Shown: positions 7,333 to 16,781 of the stretch, piece by piece
Numbering within the stretch: position 1 is the stretch's first letter
Layout of the letters: each line of letters starts with the position of its first letter
Assembly: GCA_019359535.1 (NCBI GenBank)
Contig: JAHHHE010000024.1
Location: 1-39,524 of the forward strand
Source: Gloeocapsa sp. UFS-A4-WI-NPMV-4B04
GTDB taxonomy: Bacteria > Cyanobacteriota > Cyanobacteriia > Cyanobacteriales > Chroococcidiopsidaceae
Direction of reading: 5' to 3'
Length of the DNA stretch: 39,524 nt
Notes under the pieces: model-generated
Databases searched by the model: none
What the model was told of the DNA's origin: nothing
The model's input: the letters and a program-made list of their open reading frames with translations, nothing else
Position numbers and translations under genes: made by a program

Positions 7333-7998
7333 GTGGTGCAAGGAGTAATTTTAGATGTTGATGGCACGCTTGTCTTAAGCAATGATGCTCACGCTCAAGC
7401 CTGGGTTGATGCTTATGCAGCTTATGGCTACGAGGTGTCATTTGACAAAGTACGCCCACTTATTGGGATGGGTGGCGATCAACTTATGCCACAAGTGACA
7501 CCAGAATTGAACAAAGAGGAAGGTGATGGCAAAGCTATTTCTGAGCGACGTAAAGAACTGATGATCAACCGCTATGGCCCAACAGTTTCACCAACTAAAG
7601 GCGCTCGGCAATTAATCCAGCGAATGAAAGATGAGGGATTAAAGCTGATTATTGCTAGTTCGGCTACAAGTCAAGAATTAGAAGTTTTGCTCAAATCTGC
7701 TATTGTTGACGACTTAATTGATCAGGTAACATCATCAAGCGATGCCGAAGCTTCTAAACCAGCACCAGATATCGTAGAAGCAGCGTTGAAGAAATTAGAG
7801 ATGCAGCCTAGCGAAGTTTTGATGCTTGGTGATACACCCTACGATATTCAATCTGCGAATGCTGCTGGAGTTGGTGTTATTGCAGTGCGGTGCGGTGGCT
7901 TTAATGATCCGGACTTAGCGGGAGCTAAGGCGATTTATGATGATCCTGCTGATTTGTTGGCACACTACGCTGATTCTCTATTAGGGAAAAGTAGATAA
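7333..7998 (+). CDS. HAD-superfamily phosphatase (phosphoglycolate phosphatase/beta-phosphoglucomutase type)
   Basis: The 221-residue protein has the HAD motifs in order: motif I DVDGTL (residues 8-13), motif II serine in IIASSAT, motif III lysine in EASKPAPD, and motif IV in MLGDTPYDIQSA. The segment between motifs I and II is a four-helix cap, as in subfamily IA. Such enzymes transfer phosphate through an aspartyl intermediate and act on small phosphorylated metabolites; the substrate cannot be read here. The start is GTG with AGGAG nine bases upstream. It stands alone, followed by a hairpin at 8063-8089. Confidence 0.88.
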   Translation: MVQGVILDVDGTLVLSNDAHAQAWVDAYAAYGYEVSFDKVRPLIGMGGDQLMPQVTPELNKEEGDGKAISERRKELMINRYGPTVSPTKGARQLIQRMKDEGLKLIIASSATSQELEVLLKSAIVDDLIDQVTSSSDAEASKPAPDIVEAALKKLEMQPSEVLMLGDTPYDIQSANAAGVGVIAVRCGGFNDPDLAGAKAIYDDPADLLAHYADSLLGKSR

Positions 7999-8536
7999 TT
8001 GTCTTCAAGAAAACAGCGATCGCCAGTTTTTGTGTAACTATCGGCGGTAAAAATTAACAAACCCCTAGCTAATCTTAATTTAGCTAGGGAAAATTAAGTA
8101 TTAAGCTGCATCTTTTCAACTTTTGGAAGGAATTTATCAGCGACTGTGACTAAGTGCCAGGATTCAGAGCGTACTGGGAAAATTGATTTCCAAAGCTGCA
8201 TTTTTTATAACTATTAGCTTCAGTAAATTCGCGTAAAATACATTTTCTTATCGGCAGCGAATAAAAAGTATATATCATATTTATATGTTTTAGGCAAGTG
8301 TAAAAACACTTAAAAATTTAACAAGATTTATTATTGCAACCTAGCTTACATCAGGATATCTACGCTGACAATAATCAGCTGATTTAGATATGTTTAGTTA
8401 AAGTACCAAATCATCAAGTTTAAAAACTTAGACTTAATTGCAAATAATAGCGCGATCGCGCTTTAGTAGACAGTAAATATCCAAAAAGACCTACAGCAAA
8501 TCTGATGCTAGCAGTTTTAGATTTCAAAATTTAAAA
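7999..8536. other. Intergenic region before the sensor kinase
   Basis: No coding frame is credible in these 538 bases. They contain the hairpin annotated at 8063-8089, a 14-nt perfect palindrome built on HIP1 (AGCGCGATCGCGCT, 8449-8462), and AT-rich sequence that probably includes the promoter of the kinase gene, though I cannot assign boxes. Confidence 0.6.
8063..8089 (+). terminator. Hairpin, possible terminator after the HAD gene
   Basis: CCCTAGCTAA and TTAGCTAGGG form a perfect ten-pair stem with a seven-base loop, 65 bases after the HAD stop. An A-rich rather than T-rich tail follows on the plus strand, so it is not a classical rho-independent terminator; cyanobacterial terminators often lack the U-tract. 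Confidence 0.45.
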
Positions 8537-10744
8537 ATGAGTTATCTGAGTGGCTTATCTAAAAAACGTTTCTCCCTGCGGCGTTACAGTATTGCTGTTT
8601 TTACTGTGGCGATCGCCTTGTTGGTAAATTTGCTGCTATCTTTAGCGATCGAGCAAGAGGAAAGCTCTTTTCTACTATTTTTTGCAGCGATACTGGTGAG
8701 CGCTAGGTATGGGGGTATGCGATCGGGGTTTTTGGCTACTGCTTTAGCCACTATAGGCAATGACTACTTCTTTATATATCCGTTCAATTCATTCACAGTT
8801 GACAGTTTTAGCAAAATCTTAAGTCTGGTGCTGTTCGTGCTAGAGGGATTATTGGTAAGTAAGGTAGTAGCATCACTAAACTCTGCTAAACATCACGCCG
8901 AACTATGCAAACAGGAGGCACTACACCATCAAGCAACTCTACGCCAAAGCGAAGAACGCTTCCGCTTGTTAGTTGAAGACGTAAAAGACTATGCAATTTT
9001 CATGCTAGCTCCCAACGGAAATGTTGTTAGCTGGAATGAAGGCGGAGAACGCATTTTTGGCTACCAAGAAGCAGAAATTATTGGTGAGCATGGCTCTTGC
9101 CTTTTTACGCCTGAAGATGTCCGAAACAGTCAGCATAAGCAAGAAATGATCACCGCCGAGGCAGTTGGACGAGCTGATGATGAGCGCTGGCATCTTTGTA
9201 AAGATGGGACAACTTTCTGGGCAAGTGGTGTCTTAACCGCATTACGAGATGAGGCAGGAAACCTGCGCGGTTTCACGAAAGTAGTGCGTGACATGACTGA
9301 GCGTAAGCTGACAGAAGATGCGCTGCGGGAGAGCGAAGCACGTCTGAAATTTGTGCTGAATTCCTCTAAAATAGGGGATTGGGATGTGTTTTTGACCGAA
9401 CCCTACACCGCACATCGCTCGTTAAAACATGACCAAATATTTGGGTATGAATCGCCTGTTGCTGATTGGAATTTTGAGATATTCTTGCAGCACGTTCATC
9501 CTGATGATCGTGAGTACGTCGAGTTGAAGTTTAAACGAACTCTGGCAACACATGAAAAATGGAATTTTGAATGTAGAATCATCTGGCCTGATCAAAGCAT
9601 CCATTGGATTTGGGTGCGAGGAAGTGTCTACCACGATATAAAAGATAAGCCCATTCGTTTAATGGGGATAATCAAAGACATCTCTGAGCGCAAGCAAGCA
9701 GAAGCAGCGCTAAAACAAGCTAATGCAGATTTAGCAGCAAGCGAGGAGCGACTGAGGTTAGCCTTAGAAGCGGCTCAGATGAGTACCTGGGAATGGGATA
9801 TTTTAGCCGACAAAGTTAATTGGTCTAATAATTCTCAACTGCTATCTGATCTTAATCCTAGTGGCTATCTGGGAAGCTATCAAGCTTTCTTGAACTGCGT
9901 TTACCCAGAAGACCGCGAATCTATTACCCAAGGCTTAAGCTGTACTTTTAAGGAAAAGGTGGGCTACGACAAGGAATTTCGCCTTCTCTGTCCTGATGGT
10001 AGCATCCGTTGGCTGATGGCAAAGGGGCAATGCTTTTACGATGAAGCTGGTAATACGGTGCGGATGGTTGGGATAACTATGGATATTACCGCTAGCAAAC
10101 AGGCGGCGGAACAAATCAAAGCATCGCTAGTAGAAAAAGAAGTGCTATTGAAAGAAGTTCATCCCCGTGTCAAAAACAATTTGCAGATTATTTCCAGTTT
10201 GCTCAATCTTCAGTCTGACTATGTTAAGAACTACCAAACACTAGAGATATTGAAAGTCTGCCAAAACCGCATTGACTCAATAGCTTTGATTCATGAACAA
10301 CTGTATCAATCGCAAGATTTAGCCCAGATTGACTTTGCTGAATATATTGAGAACCTAGCAACTAATTTATTAACTTCATACGAAAGAGATAGTGATGCGA
10401 TCGCTCTCAAATTAAATATTGACGACATTAAACTAAATATTGATACAGCAATTCCTTGTGGATTAATTATCAATGAGCTTATTTCTAACTCGCTCAAGTA
10501 TGCTTTTATTCCAGGTAACTCAGGAGAAATATCCATTAGCTTTCATGTAAAACCTGACAATCACTTACAGCTTAACATCAGTGATAACGGTATCGGATTA
10601 CCACCAGATTTAGATATTAATAATACAGATTCCCTCGGCTTACAATTAGTTACCGCCTTAACAAGTCAGTTAGGAGGAACTATTGAAATTAATAGAGATA
10701 TTGGTACTCAATTCATAATTCAGTTTTTAATAAATAATTTATAA
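8537..10744 (+). CDS. Membrane sensor histidine kinase, DUF4118-PAS3-HisKA_2
   Basis: This 735-residue kinase starts with three or four transmembrane helices (residues about 18-110, including SSFLLFFAAILVSARYGG) typical of the DUF4118 module found in KdpD-like sensors. Three PAS/PAC units follow, each ending in the PAC-type sequence (GFTKVVRDMTERK, MGIIKDISERKQ, VGITMDITASKQ). The kinase core is the HisKA_2 type, with phospho-acceptor His542 in KEVHPRVKNNLQII; the usual motif has two histidines (HHRVKNN), here HP. The ATPase boxes are IINELISNSLKYA and DNGIGLPP. The response-regulator kinase starts 13 bases downstream, so the two probably form one signalling pathway. The signal sensed is unknown. 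Confidence 0.92.
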   Translation: MSYLSGLSKKRFSLRRYSIAVFTVAIALLVNLLLSLAIEQEESSFLLFFAAILVSARYGGMRSGFLATALATIGNDYFFIYPFNSFTVDSFSKILSLVLFVLEGLLVSKVVASLNSAKHHAELCKQEALHHQATLRQSEERFRLLVEDVKDYAIFMLAPNGNVVSWNEGGERIFGYQEAEIIGEHGSCLFTPEDVRNSQHKQEMITAEAVGRADDERWHLCKDGTTFWASGVLTALRDEAGNLRGFTKVVRDMTERKLTEDALRESEARLKFVLNSSKIGDWDVFLTEPYTAHRSLKHDQIFGYESPVADWNFEIFLQHVHPDDREYVELKFKRTLATHEKWNFECRIIWPDQSIHWIWVRGSVYHDIKDKPIRLMGIIKDISERKQAEAALKQANADLAASEERLRLALEAAQMSTWEWDILADKVNWSNNSQLLSDLNPSGYLGSYQAFLNCVYPEDRESITQGLSCTFKEKVGYDKEFRLLCPDGSIRWLMAKGQCFYDEAGNTVRMVGITMDITASKQAAEQIKASLVEKEVLLKEVHPRVKNNLQIISSLLNLQSDYVKNYQTLEILKVCQNRIDSIALIHEQLYQSQDLAQIDFAEYIENLATNLLTSYERDSDAIALKLNIDDIKLNIDTAIPCGLIINELISNSLKYAFIPGNSGEISISFHVKPDNHLQLNISDNGIGLPPDLDINNTDSLGLQLVTALTSQLGGTIEINRDIGTQFIIQFLINNL

Positions 10745-10757
10745 ACTAGGTAAAGAA

Positions 10758-12308
10758 ATGATTGGTGCAAGTATTTTAATTGTTGAAGATGAAATTATTG
10801 TTGCGAAAGATATAAAAAATAGATTGATAAAGTTTGGATATGATATAGCTGCTATTACTTCTAGTGGTGAAGAAGCAATTAAAAAGGTAGCAGAAACTAA
10901 GCCAGATTTAGTATTAATGGATATCCGGTTAAAAGGAAATATAGATGGTGTAGAAGCTGCTCAAGAAATTCATAACAATTTTCAGATTCCGATAATTTAT
11001 CTAACCGCTAATGCAGATGACAGTACATTAGAACGAGTAAAAGCAACAAATCCCTATGGCTATATAATTAAACCTTTTAAAGAAAAAGAATTAAAAACAA
11101 TTATTGAAATTACCCTCGATAGACACAGAACAGAGAGGAAACTGCAACAAAATCAACAATGGCTTGCTACCGTCCTCAAAAGTATTGGCGATGCTGTAAT
11201 TGTTAGCGATCGCACTGGTAAAGTCACATTTATGAATCCAGTCGCCGAGACATTAACCGGCTGGAACCAAGAAGAAGCATTTGGAAAAGATGCAACAGAA
11301 ATATTCAATATTACTCATGAAGAAACTCGAAACAAAATTGGAAGTCCTATTATCCAAGCCCTTGAAAAAGGTGTAATTGTTAGTTTACCAGAACAAACAA
11401 TTCTTACTTCCAAAAACAACGTAGAAATACCAATTGATGATAGTGCTGCACCGATTAAAGATAATAACGGTAATATTACTGGGGCAGTTTTAGCTTTTCG
11501 AGATATTATTGAACGCAAGCAAGCCGAAGAAATCCGAATAAAGCAAATTCAGCAAGAGCGTTTGATAGCAGAATTAGAAAAACTTAATGAGCTTAAAGAT
11601 GACTTTCTCAGCACAGTTTCTCACGAATTGCGAACTCCAATAGCTAATATGAAAATGGCGATTCAAATGTTAAAACTATCTCCTACAGCCGAACGTAGTC
11701 AGCGCTATTTGGATATCTTACAAAATGAGTGCGTTCGCGAAACTGAGATGATCAATGGGTTATTGGACTTGCAACGACTGGAGGCTGCGTCTTACCCTAT
11801 GTTGCTGAATGATTCTGTGAAGCTCCAAGATTGGTTGACTAAAATAGTGGAGTCGTTTAGAGTCCGTAGCCAGCAACGCCAGCAAATTATAAAATTTAAT
11901 CTGTCCCCTGACGCGCAACCGATAGTTACAGACCGTGCTAGTTTAGAACGAATCTTAGCAGAACTTCTTAATAATGCTTGTAAATACACTCCCGATGGGG
12001 GTCAAATTGTCTTAAGTGTTGCTCAACATAGGAGCGAGGGAAAGAATTTTCCTAATTACTCCACTATTTTTACCATCAGTAATCAAGCCGAAATTCCGCT
12101 AGATCAATTACCACGCATCTTCGATAAATTCTATCGTGTCCCTAAAGCTGATCGCTGGAAACAAGGCGGTACTGGTTTAGGACTAGCTTTAGTACAAAAG
12201 TTGATCGGAAGACTGCAAGGAACAATTCATGTTGAAAGTAGTAATGGCTGGACTACGTTCACTATTGAGTTATCTCAATTGATTTGCGAAGTTACCGAGT
12301 GTCTCTAA
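10758..12308 (+). CDS. Receiver-PAS-histidine kinase hybrid
   Basis: The 516-residue protein has an N-terminal receiver with acidic residues in IVEDE and the phospho-acceptor Asp55 in LVLMDIRL, a PAS domain (about 130-250) ending AVLAFRDIIERKQ, a HisKA dimerisation domain with His289 in STVSHELRTP, and an HATPase with NNACKYTPDGG and GTGLGLALVQ. There is no transmembrane segment, so it is cytosolic. Its receiver is most simply the target of the upstream membrane kinase, making it a relay step whose own output would be phosphotransfer to another, unseen receiver. AAAGAAATG provides only a weak ribosome binding site, and coupling to the upstream gene is plausible. Confidence 0.92.
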   Translation: MIGASILIVEDEIIVAKDIKNRLIKFGYDIAAITSSGEEAIKKVAETKPDLVLMDIRLKGNIDGVEAAQEIHNNFQIPIIYLTANADDSTLERVKATNPYGYIIKPFKEKELKTIIEITLDRHRTERKLQQNQQWLATVLKSIGDAVIVSDRTGKVTFMNPVAETLTGWNQEEAFGKDATEIFNITHEETRNKIGSPIIQALEKGVIVSLPEQTILTSKNNVEIPIDDSAAPIKDNNGNITGAVLAFRDIIERKQAEEIRIKQIQQERLIAELEKLNELKDDFLSTVSHELRTPIANMKMAIQMLKLSPTAERSQRYLDILQNECVRETEMINGLLDLQRLEAASYPMLLNDSVKLQDWLTKIVESFRVRSQQRQQIIKFNLSPDAQPIVTDRASLERILAELLNNACKYTPDGGQIVLSVAQHRSEGKNFPNYSTIFTISNQAEIPLDQLPRIFDKFYRVPKADRWKQGGTGLGLALVQKLIGRLQGTIHVESSNGWTTFTIELSQLICEVTECL

Positions 12309-12556
12309 TTCTAAGTAAATTAAGCCCTTCTTACCGAAAAAACGCAAATGTGAATAATTAACCGATTTCAAAATCCTTGAAAGCTGGTAATAGATGAATC
12401 TGCAATAAATTATACATATTGAGCGCATCGCTTATTAATAATCGCTAACAAGCAGAAACTTTCACGCGGTAGATACATCTAAGCTAAAAGAAGCAAATTT
12501 ATTAATTTTTAAGCCAAAAACCGAAAATTATATTGGGGACACGATTAAGAAAAGTT

Positions 12557-14389
12557 GTGACGCAAGAATTTCACATCTCTATAACTCCAGTAGGACAAGA
12601 TCAGTATCTGGTGCAGACAAAACAAGTTGCGCTCAAAGTGCCATTAGCAGAAGCACTGGTAATATTGCCGTTAAGGGATTGGTTAACTCAGTATGAACAG
12701 CTAGTTATCGAAGCCTTGAACGCTATGTTACAGAGCGATGAGAAATTAATTGCAGAAAATTCTGGTTCAGATCCTTTTGCACCCCTACAAAGCAAAATAA
12801 TAAATCTGGGTCAGCAACTTTACAATGCCTTGTTTCATGGCCCGCTAAATGATAGTTGGATAACGGCTCAAGCAATTGCCCAAAAAGAGAATAAAGTATT
12901 GCGACTTTGCTTAGAGGTAAATGAACTCGTTTTAGCTCGTCTACCTTGGGAAATTATGCACACAGGATCGTGCTTCCTAGCCACTGATTCAGCTATAGAG
13001 TTTTCTCGCCACCAACCCGGAGAAATGCCAACTACAGGATTGCAGCAAGGCATAGTGAAAGTATTAATGGCGATCGCAATTCCCAATTCTCAAGATCGTC
13101 TCGTCTTAAAACAAGAAGCTACAAGGTTACAAGCAGAACTTGGTAAAGTATCCCTAACAGATAATTTTAGTAATAGCAAAACGCAATCACATCTTGAAGA
13201 CAGCACAGATGACTTGATAGCAGCGACAGAACTAGACTTTTTAGACGACGAATGGGAGCAACATAAGGATCAAGTAGAAATGGATTTTGTGGACGAAGAC
13301 GAATGGGAGCAAGACGAGCCTGGTTATGAGGAAGACTCGGCTTTAGTTTCGGATTTATTTCACCAAATCGCTAAAGAACCTTCTACTACCGCAGAATCAC
13401 CGCTTATTTCAGACTTCGGTTTCGATCAGCTACCAGAAGTTGATGCAAGCGATCCTCAATCTATGCCATCTGAGATCCCACCCTACGCTGACAAACGCAA
13501 CAAGTCAAATGACCGTGCAACATCAGCAGAATCTACTCCAGCTACTACTAATACCTCAATAGAGCGATCGCCTAAATCGGCTTTTTCTAATCCTCAGAAG
13601 GTACAGAGAATTTTACCTATTTTACAGGCAGTGGGAGTCACCGCGATCGCTCTATTTGGTTTCTGGGGGTTCCAACGCCAGCTACAACAAGTTTCTCCCC
13701 CTATACCTGCATCTCAAGCCGTTAATGACAACTTGAAGACAGCTAGTACCCCAAAGCTTCAGGCGATCGCTATTCAACACTTCGGCAAAGGTAACTTGAG
13801 TGCTGGTAGTCTCGCTATTGAAGAACTACTGAACCGAGGAGCGCTGACAAGTGCCAAAACAGCACTTAATGCCGTTTCTGATGCACAAGCTCAAACGAGT
13901 GAAATCAACTTTCTGCGGGGACGTTTAGGATGGCAATTAATTAAGACTGGAGACAAGAACTACAGTTTTGATGATGTTCGCCGTTACTGGGAAACTGCTG
14001 TTAAACACAAGCCAAATTCCCCCAGGTACTATAGCGCTTTAGGCTTTGTTTACTATAGCCAAGGAGAATTAAATAAAGCAAACCAAACGTGGTTTCAAGC
14101 GTTGTACTTAAGTGAAGAACAGGAAGCTAAGAAAACTGCATCTACTCCAGTTGTCGCCAAGCGAGATCAACTCAACGCTTATGCTGGATTAGCTCTAGTG
14201 CTGACTAAATCGGCTGAAACTCAACCCACTGATAAACAAGCAAAGTTGTTACGTGAAGCAATTAAGCTTCGCCAACAGGTGTTAACCGACGATCGGGTTA
14301 ATTTCCAACCAGATAAACTGAGTAAAACTTGGTTATGGACAGAAAAGACGATTCAAGACTGGCGATCGCTACTTCAACATCAGGGATAG
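12557..14389 (+). CDS. CHAT-like N-terminal domain, membrane helix and TPR protein
   Basis: I start at GTG 12557 (VTQEFHISITPVGQDQYLV) because cyanobacterial CHAT-domain proteins begin with very similar sequence; an upstream TTG at 12533 is possible. The first 180 residues (LGQQLYNALFHG, LARLPWEIMH, IEFSRHQPGE) match the front half of these CHAT proteins, but the peptidase-like catalytic half is absent. A very acidic linker (about 220-330, rich in Asp and Glu) leads to one helix, PILQAVGVTAIALFGFWGF, near residue 365. The C-terminal 220 residues include TPR-like helices (YYSALGFVYYSQGELNKANQ). It probably acts as a membrane scaffold. The convergent neighbour is another membrane protein with a low-complexity tail. 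Confidence 0.78.
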   Translation: MTQEFHISITPVGQDQYLVQTKQVALKVPLAEALVILPLRDWLTQYEQLVIEALNAMLQSDEKLIAENSGSDPFAPLQSKIINLGQQLYNALFHGPLNDSWITAQAIAQKENKVLRLCLEVNELVLARLPWEIMHTGSCFLATDSAIEFSRHQPGEMPTTGLQQGIVKVLMAIAIPNSQDRLVLKQEATRLQAELGKVSLTDNFSNSKTQSHLEDSTDDLIAATELDFLDDEWEQHKDQVEMDFVDEDEWEQDEPGYEEDSALVSDLFHQIAKEPSTTAESPLISDFGFDQLPEVDASDPQSMPSEIPPYADKRNKSNDRATSAESTPATTNTSIERSPKSAFSNPQKVQRILPILQAVGVTAIALFGFWGFQRQLQQVSPPIPASQAVNDNLKTASTPKLQAIAIQHFGKGNLSAGSLAIEELLNRGALTSAKTALNAVSDAQAQTSEINFLRGRLGWQLIKTGDKNYSFDDVRRYWETAVKHKPNSPRYYSALGFVYYSQGELNKANQTWFQALYLSEEQEAKKTASTPVVAKRDQLNAYAGLALVLTKSAETQPTDKQAKLLREAIKLRQQVLTDDRVNFQPDKLSKTWLWTEKTIQDWRSLLQHQG

Positions 14390-14420
14390 AGATTACCAAT
14401 AATTCCCTCATTGCCCTAAT

Positions 14421-15305
14421 TTAAGGGTCGTGCAAAATTGAAGACAAAGATCGATGTTTGCGAATATCCATTAGTTCTGCTAGCGATTTATCTGCTGAAT
14501 CAAGCAAGTCACTTTCTTCTGGTGGTAGCACTGTGACAACAGGTTCTAATTGAGCATTTAAATTGTTGTCTGGAGTCGAGATGCGATCGTCTGGCTCTGC
14601 AAACATTTTTTCATCAGAATTGAGCGCGTGGCTGTCCCTTAGTGGTACTTCTGGTACTTCTGTTTGGCTATTTAATGAGTTATTACCACGAACATTGGCA
14701 TCCAAGGAGACATTATCTGCTACTACCAGTGATGGTGCGCTTGAATGCAGCAAGTCAGTTGCTGCTACTGGTGGGATTGTTCCTACAGGCTTTATTTCAT
14801 CTGCCACTGGCTCCGAGGGAGCCTGATGCAATAAATTTTCTTGGAGCAGTATTTTTCGCTGCTGACGGCGTGTTGGCCCTCTTTTAGCAGTGTTACTCAG
14901 TTGGAGAGCGTCAACTGAACTGTTCAGCCGTTTTAAAATTAGCAGGGAACCAACAGCAACAGTAATTGCAGCAGCACCCACTAACCATAATATAGGTCTA
15001 CCCGTCTGTAAGGATTCAGTAGGTTTACCCGTTTGTAAGGGCGGTTCAGTTGGTTTTTCAACCGCTACGGGTTTTGATTCCGGTTCCTGTTCCACTCCGA
15101 GAGGATGAGTCAGGCTAAGAATAGCAATGACAGAGGTGACAAGTAGCAATATCCATAGTCCACTCCAAATCAGCCAAGGCGATCGCTTGATTAAATTCAG
15201 TAGGGATTTTAAATTAGCTGCTCCTACGCTTTTTCGATGATTTAAGCGCTCCTTTGAGGAGTCTAACTGAGACGAATCTTGCTGTGTACTCTGATTATTT
15301 TCCAT
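14421..15305 (-). CDS. Two-helix membrane protein, unknown function
   Basis: The start at 15305 (MENNQSTQQDSSQ) is preferred to an upstream ATG at 15347. The protein has a polar N-terminus, a first helix (PWLIWSGLWILLLVTSVIAI), a short proline-rich loop with an imperfect repeat of about ten residues (KPTEPPLQTG, KPTESLQTG), a second helix (ILWLVGAAAITVAVGSLLIL), a basic patch (KRGPTRRQQRK) and a long acidic, low-complexity cytoplasmic-type tail to residue 294. I recognise no family. It converges on the CHAT-like gene with 31 bases between stops. Confidence 0.7.
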   Translation of the reverse strand: MENNQSTQQDSSQLDSSKERLNHRKSVGAANLKSLLNLIKRSPWLIWSGLWILLLVTSVIAILSLTHPLGVEQEPESKPVAVEKPTEPPLQTGKPTESLQTGRPILWLVGAAAITVAVGSLLILKRLNSSVDALQLSNTAKRGPTRRQQRKILLQENLLHQAPSEPVADEIKPVGTIPPVAATDLLHSSAPSLVVADNVSLDANVRGNNSLNSQTEVPEVPLRDSHALNSDEKMFAEPDDRISTPDNNLNAQLEPVVTVLPPEESDLLDSADKSLAELMDIRKHRSLSSILHDP

Positions 15306-15416
15306 AGCCGCTCTGGAAGCGTACACCTTTATAATCGTTAATTGCAATCAAGCTATCTGCTACCAGTCTAGAATTCAATAGTTGAAAGCCAAGAGCCAAG
15401 AGAGGGATTTTCTACT

Positions 15417-16562
15417 TCAATTGCCATTTCGTTCTAAAGCAAGTTGAATCAGTTGATCTACCAATTCGGGAAAGGAAATACCACTGGCTGCCCATAATTG
15501 CGGATACATACTCGTTGCTGTAAAGCCCGGTAACGTATTAATTTCGTTAATCAGAACTTCTCCAGTAGCTTCAACATAGAAAAAGTCTACTCGCGCTAAA
15601 CCAGCAGCGTCAACCGCGCCAAAAGCTTGGAGAGCCATTTCTTGAATTAGTAATGCGATCGCCTTATCCACTGGTGCAGGAATGAATAAATCTGCTTTAC
15701 CTGCGCTGTACTTAGTTTCATAGTCATAGAAATCACTTTGATAAGTAATTTCTCCTACAACAGAAGCTTTGGGGTGATCATTACCTAAAACTGCACACTC
15801 TAGCTCTCGTGCGACAACAGATGCTTCTACAATCAACCGTCGATCTAAACTGGCAGCATGATCTAGGGCAATTTCTAGCTCACTACGCGATCGCACTTTA
15901 GCAATACCTACTGATGAGCCTAAATTAGCAGGCTTGACAAAACACGGATAGCCTAGAGTTTCCTCGATTTGGTCACACAGCTTAGGATAAATACAAGGAT
16001 TAGACCACACCTGTGAACGGTTGAGTGCTAGGTATTTTACTTGCTTTAATCCAACAGCAGCAAAAGCCATTTTCATGGCAATTTTATCCATCCCCATTGC
16101 CGAGCCTAAAACGCTAGATCCCACAAAGGGAACTTGCATTAATTTCAGCAACCCTTGTACTGTGCCATCTTCACCATTAGGCCCATGCAGAATTGGAAAC
16201 CAGACATCAACGTCAGCGGAAGTGTTTTGGGGGGAAGGATTCCTCCCAAAAACTTCCATTACTTGGGAGGGAGATTGCCAGCAACTGATTTGATTTCTGT
16301 TTGTTAACGCCTCCGGCTGGTTTATTGAGGCAATGTTGGTAGTTGATTGTGTCAGTAGTGGTATACCAGATTCTAGAACTTGTTGTGGTACTTGCCCAGC
16401 TAGCCAATGCCCATCTTTTTGAATGTAAAAAGGCAGAATTTCATATTTGTCAGCGTTGTGGCTAGCGCTTAAAGCATTTGCGATCGCTCGTGCTGAATTA
16501 ATCGAAACTTCATGCTCTCCTGAACACCCGCCAAACAGCAACCCTACCCGCAGTTTATTCAT
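15417..16562 (-). CDS. ddl: D-alanine--D-alanine ligase
   Basis: This ATP-grasp enzyme joins two D-alanines for peptidoglycan synthesis in the cytoplasm. Motifs are clear: [14 protein letters not shown] at the N-terminus, [14 protein letters not shown], the ATP-grasp [15 protein letters not shown] and the metal-binding [11 protein letters not shown]. The start at 16562 ([10 protein letters not shown]) fits the family better than 16580. Residues about 102-116 ([15 protein letters not shown]) come from a 46-nt palindromic repeat that interrupts the normally continuous segment between SPSQV and [11 protein letters not shown]. The frame is preserved, and the insert lies in a linker before the conserved HGPNGEDG, so the enzyme is probably still functional. 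Confidence 0.95.
   Translation of the reverse strand: MNKLRVGLLFGGCSGEHEVSINSARAIANALSASHNADKYEILPFYIQKDGHWLAGQVPQQVLESGIPLLTQSTTNIASINQPEALTNRNQISCWQSPSQVMEVFGRNPSPQNTSADVDVWFPILHGPNGEDGTVQGLLKLMQVPFVGSSVLGSAMGMDKIAMKMAFAAVGLKQVKYLALNRSQVWSNPCIYPKLCDQIEETLGYPCFVKPANLGSSVGIAKVRSRSELEIALDHAASLDRRLIVEASVVARELECAVLGNDHPKASVVGEITYQSDFYDYETKYSAGKADLFIPAPVDKAIALLIQEMALQAFGAVDAAGLARVDFFYVEATGEVLINEINTLPGFTATSMYPQLWAASGISFPELVDQLIQLALERNGN
16214..16259. repeat. Palindromic repeat PE-1, copy A (inside ddl)
   Basis: These 46 bases are identical to 29148-29193. The inner 40 bases (16218-16257) fold on themselves: GGAAGT and ACTTCC at the ends, TTTTGGG against CCCAAAA, and GGAA against TTCC near the tip. 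In ddl it is read on the minus strand as [15 protein letters not shown]. It adds about 15 codons and no stop in this frame. Confidence 0.85.
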
Positions 16563-16626
16563 CCTCAATACCTCTGGCACTGCTCATTTGGGATAGCGTA
16601 TCACAGCACGCTAGGTGACATATCGT

Positions 16627-16772
16627 TTTTATTTTGGTTAAGCGATCGCACACTGAGTACAAATAAAATAAATTCCTCTCCCCACTCCTCACTACTCACT
16701 TTTATTTTGGTTAAGCGATCGCACACTGAGTACAAATAAAATAAATTCCTCTTCCCACTCTTCACTACTCAC
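16627..16772. repeat. Two tandem 73-bp repeats
   Basis: TTTTATTTTGG begins each unit, at 16627 and 16700. Each unit contains a HIP1 site (GCGATCGC) and ends in a CT-rich run (cactcctcactactcac and close variants). The two differ at only a few positions. They lie just downstream of the permease gene, between it and ddl. Confidence 0.85.
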
Positions 16773-16781
16773 TACTCACTC

